NCBI GenBank assembly: GCA_036346405.1
Contig: CM070566.1
Location: 47,805,268 to 47,869,267 of the forward strand
DNA from: Phyllostachys edulis
Lineage: Eukaryota > Streptophyta > Magnoliopsida > Poales > Poaceae
Direction: 5' to 3'
Length of the DNA: 64,000 nt
Shown here: positions 11,780-21,585 of the stretch, one piece after another
How positions within the stretch are numbered: the stretch's first letter is position 1
Layout of the letters: every line of letters begins with the position of its first letter
Position numbers and translations under genes: made by a program
The notes under the pieces: model-generated
Seen by the model: only the letters and a program-made list of their open reading frames with translations
Databases searched by the model: none
What the model was told of the DNA's origin: nothing

Positions 11780-11945
11780 AAGGTAATCCTACCAAACCAC
11801 CTAAATCCTAGATTACCCAAACAAACAAAGGGGTGGAAGGGGATTATGGGAGGGGATTGGGTGGAGGGGAGGGGATCAACCCAATCCCCACTTGGGTTGT
11901 TTTTCCTGGGGATAATTTCCCCCACTAGCCAAACAAGGCCTAATG
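11780..11945. repeat. Possible small MITE or foldback repeat
   Basis: A stretch with an 11-base inverted repeat (GGGGATTGGGT 11852-11862, ACCCAATCCCC 11879-11889) is bordered by CCCAAACAAAC on the left and GCCAAACAAGGCC on the right. GGCCTTGTTTGG-type edges are common in grass hAT-like MITEs. I could not fix termini or a TSD, so this is tentative. Confidence 0.3.
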
Positions 11946-14340
11946 GTGTTTTGTTTGCTGAGCTTTTGATTAGTTTTGCTCTTTTGCAGGACTGCATCAA
12001 CCGAATTATTACACTTGAAGGCATGGGTATGTGACTCTTCTATGACTTAAAACTATTGTGTTATGCTGGTGCATCCACCTCATAGTCTTGTGCTATCTGG
12101 AATTTTTCTTGATCACATATGCGCAAGTCTTTTGAAACAATATTTAGGCACATTGCAAAATTATTGTGGTATATCTTTTGTTAAATCATCTGATGTTAAA
12201 GTATATAAGTTTAACTTATATGCTGTCATTTTTCATGCAGTCAACAAGACAAGTTGATAGTTCTTCACATTGACAATGTAGCAATGTTGATGGACAACAA
12301 AGACGAAAAGAGCTAGATTATGTTAGATATCGTATTATGATTTAAGAATAATTCATAGAATTCTTGTACTCAGTTTGTACATGTCATGTCCAATTTGTAC
12401 ATGTCACATTCGCCAATGTATCATTCTCTCAATAAATATATCTATTTACTTCCTTCTTTATACTAGTACAATTTATTGTCAAAATGTGTTTAGCCTTGTG
12501 GGCCTAGCTTAATTATTACTTTCCGCAAAACTTTAAAATGACGAATCTTTTAGAATACTAATATGGGTCATAAACAATTATAAAAATAATTTGCTATCCA
12601 AAATAACAACGCATAAAAGTGATGGCCATGCCTAGATATATCCGTTGCTACCTTGCAGCGCTTTTTGTACTAGTTACCAACGCTTTTATATGTATTGTGA
12701 TAGATCTTTGCAACGGCCTCAATTACAACGCATACAAAATGCGTTGGTATAGATCATAGAAACGGTTATTTGGACATATAGCAACGCATACATGCATTGT
12801 GAAAGGGGTGTTCATGGTGTAGTGTGCCCCAGTCGGACCAAGTTCAAAAGAGCGCAAGCAATATGAGCTGTTGGATTTGAAACTAACCGCCCAAATCCAA
12901 AGTAACGTTTGGACCACCCAAGCCGCACGACCAATATGAGCCGTTGGATTTGAAACCAAGCGTCCAGATCAAGAGTAACGTTCGGACCATCCGAACGTTT
13001 ACGCAATCTGGGCCGCTCATTTTTTTATCGCGCCATCCCAGCAAAACACATGAACGCACCGTTAGATTTTCATCGGATGGATCACATTGAGTGAAACTTT
13101 CGGACCCCCGAACAACACTTTTCATCTCAGCCGTTCATTTCTAATCGGACCATTGAGATTTCACCGAGCCTTACTGCTTTCTGGGCCAGCGACCGGTGGG
13201 CCACTGTGCGAGACCTTCGTCCCACCTCGTGCTCGGGAAGCTCCAAATAAGAAGATGTGAGGGCTCCGCCGCCCACGCTTTGGCCTCACCGCCTGTGGTT
13301 TTGACCGGCTCACTACGGTGTCGCACACCATTCATTTCACACCCATTCCTACTCAGCTAAAGCCCTGAGAGCGGAAACCCTAAAATCACCGTGCGCCATT
13401 GCCTTCGTCTCCGACGACGTGAAGGGTTTTGTATCAATTCTGTCACGTCACTTCGCGTCCCTTAACACCTTGAATCTTTTCCCTCATTCAATTTGGCCGT
13501 TGCTTCACAGGATCGCCCAAAACCCTTCTTCTTCGTCTCCGGCCAGAAGCACCACTCAAGCCTCACCAACGATTCAGCGCACCTCGAGCCAATCCACTGC
13601 ACCTGAAGCATCACCATGACTCACTAAAGCTCCTCGATCATTGATTGCACTCTCCTTTACCCGGCTTCTTCTCGCAAGCAATCGACTTCGCCACAAGACT
13701 CACTGCTAATAACGGCGTACACAGACCACCTCAACGACTCACGTCATTCCGAGACTCCTATTAGTCCCTAGATGCTTATGCGCGCATTAGTTTGTCACGA
13801 GCATCGCTCGTTTGCCTTGTCGCGTTTTGTCGTACTTGCTTCTCCGCTTGCCACCGGCACGCCACCGTGTTAAGCCACCCCATGCCATGTCGCTTGTGCC
13901 AAGCGGTGCATTAGTATGTAGAACCCATTTCGAGCACTCACTCGCCTCGCTGAGCCCCACATCGCCAGCGAGTAGCGCAGCTGTGAGCACCACCGCGGTG
14001 ACAAGCACTATAGCTCATCATTTAGGGTTAAATCAGTTCTTAACTGTTTAATTAAAACTAATTAGTCACTTACATGTGGGACCAAGCCTTAAGTTAACTC
14101 CAACCATCACTTTCGCTTGAATCTATGACATGTGGGCCTCACGGGTTTAGTGCACAGTGTGAACCTTTTGTAATAACTGTTGTATCAACTTAAGTAGATT
14201 ATCTCTTTTACCTTACTTTAGATTATGAATGTGTGTTTGTGATATCAAATGTTGTGAATGTGCATGCTAGCCTTTATTCCTAGGACTAGCAATCAGATAC
14301 ACATAAGATTCACGGGTATTCCACGCCTGGGGGTCTGACA

Positions 14341-15121
14341 CGGTTGTACCAAGAGGGTGGTCTTTGCAAAAAAGGCCAGAGGTCGTGAGGAGGAGGAGGT
14401 CCAAGGGACAAGGAAAAAGGGCGTGATGAAGCAGGGCTGTTTGATTTTGATCGGGTGGACCAAGGCGATAAGAACGTTCGGACCGCCCGAACGCTTATCT
14501 CATTCGGCCACCCAAACTCAATCGGATGCTCCATAACGCTAGGGAACGTTCGGACCACGTGAAGGGGAAGGGGGGTCTGGACTCAAGGGAAAGTCCAAAT
14601 GAAAAGGAGGTCCTGGAGGAGGGGATTCAAAGGAAAAAGGATCCATCGGAGGAGATCCAAGGAAGGAGGTCCAAAAGAGGTCTTGACGGTCAAGATGAAA
14701 TCAAAGGAGGTCCTCTAAGCCCGATCAAGGAAAGAAAGTTAAACAAGAGGGAGAGGTCCAGAAGGGAGAAGTTCAACCCGAACTTGAATTTCGGAAATCA
14801 AGGAAGTTTGAAACACAAACCCGAGCTTGGGACGTCTTGGGGGTGGTCGTGACCCAAGGGAAGGTTAGAACTGAAGGAAGGTCTGGACAAGGAGGGAGGT
14901 CCAAACACAGGGGAGGTCTGGACAGAGGAGGGGAAGGACAACTCCAGAGCTCAAACAACTCCAACAAACCTGAACAAACCATCTGGGAATTAGTTGAAGT
15001 TTGAATTAGTCATTTGAAAACATTCCAAAATCTCAGATTAAGCTTTAGGCTTCAACAAAACCAAATGGTTCTCTTTTATTTTGAAATTTTCAAAAAGGCT
15101 CCAAAAACCAGGGTGTTACAA
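14341..15121 (-). repeat. Minus-strand LTR fragment related to the solo LTR at 42662-49171
   Basis: The right edge CCAGGGTGTTACA (to about 15119) reads TGTAACACCCTGG on the minus strand, an LTR start. Shared text with 47.1-49.17 kb includes the AGGAGGTCC-type repeats, GGTCTGGAC-like units, TTTATTTTGAAA and AAAAAGGCTC near the end. The frame at 14526-14852 is made only of these repeats (KGGLDSRE, EEIQGRRSK) and is not a gene. The left edge abuts the LTR end at 14340. 15122-15220, up to the next element, is about 100 bases of unrecognised sequence. Confidence 0.5.
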
Positions 15122-15215
15122 AACCATACATTGTGTCGGAGTCATCGACAAAGAGAAAACTTATCGATGCTCCTCGAAGTGGAGAACCTGGACAGGAACC
15201 CACCCCGTCATACCC

Positions 15216-15220
15216 AACAC
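15216..15220. repeat. Target site duplication AACAC (left)
   Basis: AACAC precedes the 5' LTR start and is repeated at 24130-24134 directly after the 3' LTR end, as expected for a 5-bp LTR-retrotransposon insertion. Confidence 0.9.
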
Positions 15221-17766
15221 TGTAATACCCCAAATGTTTCTAAGGAAGAAAGTAAACAAAAGAGAAAGTAAAGAGTTAGAAAGGGGTTTTTCTGCGAATT
15301 TCCGCCAACCTGGGCCTCAGGCCATGGCCCAGAAGGCCCATTGGTGGCCAACCAAATGTGGAGGGGGCGCCCCCTCTCCTCCCCACAACCCTAGCCGCCC
15401 TCCAAGCTGCCCCCCCCCTGCTCGCGCCTCCCACCTCCTCCTTGAGCCGCCACCCCTTCTCTCCTCTAGGCCGCCACCTCCCTCCCGGCCAAGAAGATCC
15501 AGCGCCTCCATTGGTGGTGCCTCTCCTCGCTTTTGTCAAGCCCATGCTGAAGAAAGGAGACGCCGTGGTGGTGCTCGTCAAGGGTGAAAGGAAGGGGATG
15601 GGGAAGGAGGAATTCTTCGTAGGGGATCTTCAGCGACACCCAATGGAATTTCGTGAGTAAAATCTTATTCCCCATCGGATTTAGGAGCTGTTTCATATGA
15701 GATTCGTCATTAGATATTCTCAGAATCGCTGTTCTAGATCGGTTGATTAGGCTGTTCTGTTGACGCGCGGTTTTGGGTTAGATCTGAGCAGATTCAGGGA
15801 TTAGTGTCTCCTGGAGATAGATGGAAATTTTCGTTATCTTCCTAGAAAGTGCTAATTCATAATTTTTGGACAAACGGTTAATTAGTTATAAATTTCAGAA
15901 GTCAGGGTGCAAAATCAGTCTCGAGGATTTGTGCAATGAACATAGATCTGTAAGTTGGATATGGGAGACGGCCGAATTGGGTCAGTTTGTCTCCTTGAGA
16001 GTTGTATGTATTTTCATTGTGATTCCATAAAATTAAATTTCATGATTTTTTGATTTCTAGCTCAAAAGTTATGAATTTTAGAAGCTCAGTCAGAATCTGC
16101 ATCTCTATTGTGATGTAAGAGTTTTACTTGACTATTTGCAACATTTGTTGCACAATGGAAATGTTTGAGATAATTTTATTGAGATACCTGGTTTCCTGTA
16201 GTTTCCAGAAAGTATTAGGAACAATGTGTTTGGTTGAGCCAAACAAAAGTTATGAAATTCACAAGTTAGTAGTCTGGAGATGGCAGATCGGTCTTGGGAT
16301 TAAAACAAAGACTTAGATGAACTAGTTTGATCTTTCGGTCAGCTGAGAAGTTGTAGCTAGGCTTGTGTAAGTTCTAGTAAAATTGGATTCATGGCTTTTG
16401 GAGTTTTTACTCAAAAGTTAAGAATTTATCCTTAACAGCTGTTCGTTTGGACAGATTTGAGAATTTGAGAGAGTTTTGATTAATTGTTGGGATTGCGATT
16501 AGGGACGCTTGTTCTCTTTCTGTTTCATTGCATTGCTGTACACTTTTGGCTGGTGTACTTAGTATATTGTTTTACGGCTACTAGATGGTAGTGAACCCGG
16601 GGCTAGAGCTTTCTATCGTTGACTTCAATCACGGTTGAGGCAAGTACAATTGATTTGTCTTGTTTGTTGTTTGTTCCACTTGATTGATGAATATGAAATG
16701 GGTAATTTTGGTATTCCTTGTTTCCCTTCATAGTTGATATACCATGATTCTTCAATAATATATAAGACTACGTTCCTTACATTCATTCGTTCCTTCGCTC
16801 CTGCTCACCTACCTGGAGTGGTAGTGAAGTCTCATTATTCCAATATGGGCAAGTACATTGTGTAATCGTCTTCATTGTCGATTGTTCGTAATGTTTTAAG
16901 TTCATGCCATGACTGAGTACTATGGTATGTGATTAGGTTTCGTTGACTTCTACTTCGTTTCATGTATGTGAATCATGCTTCTTGAGTTTTCTTCTTACAA
17001 ATTCATATATATTCATTCATTCATTCATGGTTCATGATTCATGATTCACCCACGGGAGTGGGATGTAAAGACCCATTAATTCGAGTATGGGCACGTAAGA
17101 CCCACCATTCTAATGTGGGCAGTTTGGGACACCCGTATGAAATGTTCTTCATACGGGACTTGGATCCCCGTATTTTGTTAAATGCGGACTTAGGTGAACA
17201 CCGACGGTACGTGTCACCAGCTATATCGGTATATGCATGTGTGTAGTCCCTTCATTTCATTCAATTCATTCATTCCATTCATTCAAATATTAGATTCGTG
17301 ATTTATTCATCCTCTTCAATGATGTTGTCATGATCATGTTTGTTGTATGTCCCATTTATTTTCTGCACTTGTTGAGTTTCGGACTCATTCTTGCGTTGTT
17401 TTTTTTAGGTGATCATTGATGTTGGCTCTATTGGGAGGGAGTAGACACGCACTACTCATTCACTTCACCTTAATCAAGTCCAAGATTACGATTTAGTTCT
17501 ATTTTTCATTCGTTAATGATGAACTATAATAATTAAATTTAGATGTGGTTGATAACCCTCTCTATGTTATGGTTGATTAAGTATTGCTTGTGATCTCCGA
17601 TCACCCCTCGTTATACTTGCTTGAATTCAGAATATTCTCATGCCATGGTTCTATTAAATAGTGATCTCTTTATGTCATTGGATGATATTATTCAAATTCT
17701 TCCGCATTATGGTTGTGTGTTAGATGATTTAGGTGACATCTTGGCTTCGAATAGCGTGGTGTTGCG
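15221..17766 (+). repeat. 5' LTR of the LARD-like element
   Basis: Begins TGTAATACCCC and ends about TGTTGCG at 17760-17766, just before the PBS. It matches 21586-24129 almost base for base. The first 450 bases are rich in GCC/CTCC runs and make spurious proline-rich frames on both strands. The middle is AT-rich. A hairpin series lies at about 16795-17230. Confidence 0.9.
16795..17230 (+). other. LTR hairpin series, copy 1
   Basis: A run of short inverted repeats follow one another in the LTR, including CCCATTAATTCGAGTATGGG (about 17071), CCCACCATTCTAATGTGGG (17101-17119) and a 10-bp perfect stem with arms CCCGTATGAA (17132-17141) and TTCATACGGG (17148-17157) around a 6-base loop. Related copies are in the 3' LTR and in the solo LTR at 25195-27660. 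Confidence 0.6.
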
Positions 17767-17768
17767 CT

Positions 17769-17782
17769 TGGTATCGAGCGGC
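17769..17782 (+). other. Primer binding site, tRNA-iMet type
   Basis: TGGTATCGAGC directly follows the 5' LTR. The usual plant initiator-Met PBS is TGGTATCAGAGC, so this differs by one missing base. It starts two bases after the LTR end, as is normal. Confidence 0.7.
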
Positions 17783-20700
17783 TTTAGGTCCGTGGTAAAT
17801 AGAAATATTAAAATGACACACTGTGCACAGTAGGTGGGGTTTGGGAAATCCGTTGCATCCGCATTTCTAGTGATGTGTTTCATTATGCTGTACTGTATCG
17901 AATGGCTTCTGTACAATCTTTCTTGTTGTCAATCTATGATATGATGTGATATCCTATATCTATAAATTTATTCTATGATGGTCAGGAGATGATCCTATAT
18001 ATTCATAATTGATTTTAGCGGTCATGCGTGTTGGTAACGGATGTAAAGGAGTTGAAGCTGTGGTTGTTGCCCTGGGATTCACCAGGCTACACCACCGTTC
18101 GTGGTAGGAGAATAGAGAAGTACTTACCCCCGTTCCATAGTTATGTGTTGAGCATGAGTTCTTTGATGAAGTTGTTGTCTTCCTTGAGCTTGTATTTGGT
18201 CTTCTGTTTGTAGTTTCTTGCTGTTGATGAACTTCCTTTGATTGGTGGTTATAATGAAGTGGGCAAGTTTCAATTAGACTCTATTTGTTCTTTGAAACAA
18301 ATATTGTCCTTCCGACTAGTGTGATATTTCAGCTACTTGTGAATGTTGTTAGTTTGCAAGATTGATCTTTTCATGGAAGTTCTGTTTTTATTCCCTGTTG
18401 GAAATCGTAACTCATTTATTTGCTTGGTATTTGGGCAATGGAAGGTTTCTTTTGCAAGTTCTTTATTATGTGGAAGCTTTGACCTTGTGTATTTCTTTTG
18501 GATTAATTCGAAGATTGAAGTTTAGTACCTCTCTTCTATGAAAGAGTATGATAAAACCCTTTATTGTCATGTTAAACTAAGAGGTTTTAATTAAATGAAT
18601 TATTATGGTATGAGTTATCAGGTTGGGACATTAGCGTGGTGCAAACCAACGATTCTTAGCTAATATCTTTAGAGATGAAGTTGATTAATTTCAAGTTGTC
18701 CTGTAGTAATTTCTTGAACATTGTTGAATAAGAATTTGTCTATACATGTTTGAGACTCATGGAGTTAATTACGGGTGAGGCTATTGCCTCGGTAACTATT
18801 AATCTTGACTCTGTCTTCTATTCAAATACATGATTATTTTGTACAAATGCTAGATTCGCCTGTTTTTTGCCATGCTAAATTATTGTTATATGTATGGAGA
18901 AATGGATGATGGTTGTTGTTGTGACTTACAAAATCTTGTCTTATAAATATTCCATTGTTGAATATTAAAGATATTTCATTCTAATTTACGAGCAGAGATA
19001 GGACTATGAATGCTTCCATGATTAGATAATCATCAGTTGTTAGTATTAATTGTTAGAGTGCTATTAGTGTGTGCTTTATCGGCATTGGCGTCGATAAGGG
19101 TATATGAGCGAAATCTAATAAGTGATTTAACCCTGGGTTTTATGAGGTTGTCTTGTTCTAGAGTGAGCTTGTTAAAGAGGTTTGCTTGACTTTGTGGCTT
19201 TCGACTAGATTTCTTTTCTAGAATGATTTGTTATTACAATCTTATATGGTGATGGAAATTCTATAACATGATTTGTTGTGTTCCTTTTGGAAGATTTATT
19301 GATGTGATGGTAAGGTATAATGAATGTTACCAAGAATATATGTTATTGATGTTAATAAAATGTTCATAATGTGAGGGTGATGTTGATTCTTTTATGGAGA
19401 AAGAATTTTGATCGTCTTTTTGTGATATCTCTTAAATGAAAATATTTCAAAAGTTGCATTCATGATCTCTTGGTGTTCAATTTTTTTTTGTGGTAGTTGA
19501 ATTTTTGTCGAGTAAAGCATCATGTTGCAAAGCTCTATTGATTCTTGGGTGATTCAAGTGACTTGATCTTGAAAGCTCGTTTGTTCCTATCGGTTAAGGT
19601 TTGATATTCCCTTCTTGTGAGGCTTGTGCCTCAATTGTGGTCCTCCCTTATGTATTCTGCGTTTATTGCCTAATCGATTTTTTCCTCGGTCCTGTGTTCA
19701 CTACGAGTGGTGAATGTTTTTCTAGATGGTGAAAAATTATTTTCATTTGCCTATCCGTTTCACATGGGTCTTCCGAAGTGTTTATTAATTGTTGTTGTGC
19801 GATCTTGGGTTGTGAGCTATTTGAGGAGCATTAAAGGATGAATTGATTTCGTGTATAATTCTTGGAAAGAATCTTAGTATACCCAATGGTTGTCTTTGGG
19901 CTGAATTAATTGCATTGTTGCAACTATTAGAACCTATAGTGATTTGTGGACCAAGATTCTTTGTTCATTTTGTGGTGTAGCGTAACGAGGGAGAGATTAG
20001 CAAGGTAATCTAATCGTTAAAGCAAATTATGAGATAGTAGAGATTGTTGGATTATTTGTCAGGTATGGCTTGGTCTCAATGAGTAACTCTCTTGGAGTTA
20101 GAATCTTTCAAAAGATAATTTGGTTAAGAGTATAATTGTCTATTGACCTTATTGGTCGAGTATGGTTAAGTTGTGGGAGTTTTATTCATCGAATCTGATG
20201 ATTTCCCTACCCTTTTACACCGTAAGTTCATTCTAGGGTCCTGGAGGTTAAATTTTTAAACCGCCTTTTATATCTTTGGGGCTTTGGTCGCTTAGGGATT
20301 TTGTGTAGCGAAAGTATAATAAGGGTGGATTCCGGATTGTGGGATAATCTTTGATAGGACCCTTTTGATGTAGTACGTGAGAATACGTGATGTCAACCAT
20401 GATTTGGTTATTATTAAAGGATTGAGGTGATATGATTGAATGTGAGATTTATTTTGAGATACTTTGGGAGTCATCCGTCAAAGTAATTCCGTCGATGAGG
20501 AGTTGGTAAGAATAAGTCTTGTGGAGTCAAGAGAGCCTTCCTTTAAGCGGGTGGTCGATGTATTCGCTTCGAGCTTGGCGTTGAGGTTGCCAATTTAAGA
20601 AAACGAGATAGTGTCATATGATGAAATCAAAATTCATAATTTGAGAGAAGTTATATTCCTAAAAGAGAAACTGAGAAAAGGATGTTTCCTCGGGTAGTGA

Positions 20701-21570
20701 AGCGTTTTCTTGTTTCTCGTTTGAGTTTTGTGTTGTTGACTGAGGTCATCCGCAATTTGATTTGGCGCTGTGTTGGCATGTTTGATTCCTTCCAATTCAA
20801 ACAAACCATAAGAAGTATTTGGTTTGAACATTCGAGTGATTTCTCCTTTGGCTTTCATGGTGTTCATTCATAAACTGCCTATTTAGAAAGTGAAATTCTT
20901 TTCGTGATGAATTGTCAATTTTGGGATTTGACCCTTTTGGTGGTGAGTTGGCATTATGTGGTTGAGATGAGAACTCCTTATTTTCAGTTGGATTCTCTTT
21001 GTAAAACAGTTGTTTAAAAACGAGTTCTGTTGTGTATTCTTGATTAGAGGAGGTGCTCCTTGTTAGATGAAGAGTTCGATTTAGAATTGGGACAAGAGTT
21101 CCGTGTGGGTTGAGCATATTGTGTGCTTTTGTACCAAAAGGGAAGTTGGTCCAGGTACATTGGTTCATTTTCGACAATTGCAGGGATTAGGAAGTTGGTG
21201 TATCGCTTTGACCGTCTCGGGCCATACGCGGGTACGCAACTTTTGGTTTGTTCTGGCACTGATTGTTTACCTGGGAAATCTAGAGTTTGAGTTTTCGTTA
21301 ACGTCGTTGACCATCGAGTATGATCTTACCGCCGAATCTATTCTAATGAGTGTACTTGTAAATGTCGGATTGAGTGTTGGGTCAGATGTTGTTTTACGTC
21401 AATGTCTTGTGGTCTCATTAGTCCGAGAGATAGGCCACTTGGGAGCTGGAGTCTCGCATGCGCGAACAGAATCCAGATTTATTCGTAACGGGTACGTGTT
21501 GATCAACGTTAACATCCAGTAGCAATTTTCTTTCGGGTAGATCGGTGATTAGATTCGGGGTCGAATCCTG
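17783..21570 (+). other. Internal region of the LARD-like element, no recognisable coding content
   Basis: T- and G-rich on the plus strand. The longest frames (21103-21522 plus, 20797-21177 minus) are compositional and carry no retroelement motif. I see no internal tandem repeat and no nested terminus. Confidence 0.6.
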
Positions 21571-21571
21571 T

Positions 21572-21585
21572 TAAGGGGGGTAGAA
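21572..21585 (+). other. Polypurine tract before the 3' LTR
   Basis: TAAGGGGGGTAGAA lies immediately upstream of the 3' LTR start TGTAATACCCC at 21586. It is the expected plus-strand primer for reverse transcription. Confidence 0.8.

Larger units (their letters stand above)
8977..12824. mobile_element. Complete non-autonomous CACTA element (Pack-CACTA), 3848 bp
   Basis: The left end is CACTACAAGAAAAA at 8977; the right end reads ...GGTGTAGTG to 12824, which is CACTACACC on the other strand. TSD TGC flanks both sides. Subterminal units with GTTGC or CAACG recur at both ends (8996-9040 left, 12605-12800 right) in alternating orientation. There is no transposase, so it must be moved in trans by a TNP2 from elsewhere. 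The left third carries a captured DDRGK1 gene fragment (9410-9858). 9860-12600 is AT-rich, with no recognised gene and one internal tandem duplication (11343-11526). Confidence 0.9.
8735..14340 (+). repeat. LTR-like retrotransposon block split by a CACTA insertion
   Basis: 8735-8976 continues smoothly into 12828-14340 once the CACTA element and one TSD copy are removed. The joined sequence resembles 24.7-25.2 kb plus 27.7-29.2 kb: GGTACTGTTCATCGGG-type text, then GTTCGGACC palindromes, a GC-rich middle, and CACTTACATGTGGG near 14066 against CACTTACTTGTGGG near 28934. The right end GGGTCTGACA (14331-14340) matches the LTR ends at 36473-36482 and 51833-51842 (GGGTCCGACA). I infer a solo or truncated Ty3-type LTR. 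Its left boundary is not defined and no ORF in it looks real. Confidence 0.5.

Noticed and set aside
15081..15696. Proline/glycine-rich proteins on both strands in the LTR start (and again at 21599-22055)
   Set aside because: They are open in several frames at once, repeat with the LTR, and break at indels between copies.
16990..17300. CRISPR-like array from the ATTCATTC and hairpin repeats
   Set aside because: These are simple-sequence runs and unequal hairpins in a plant LTR, without equal repeats and spacers.
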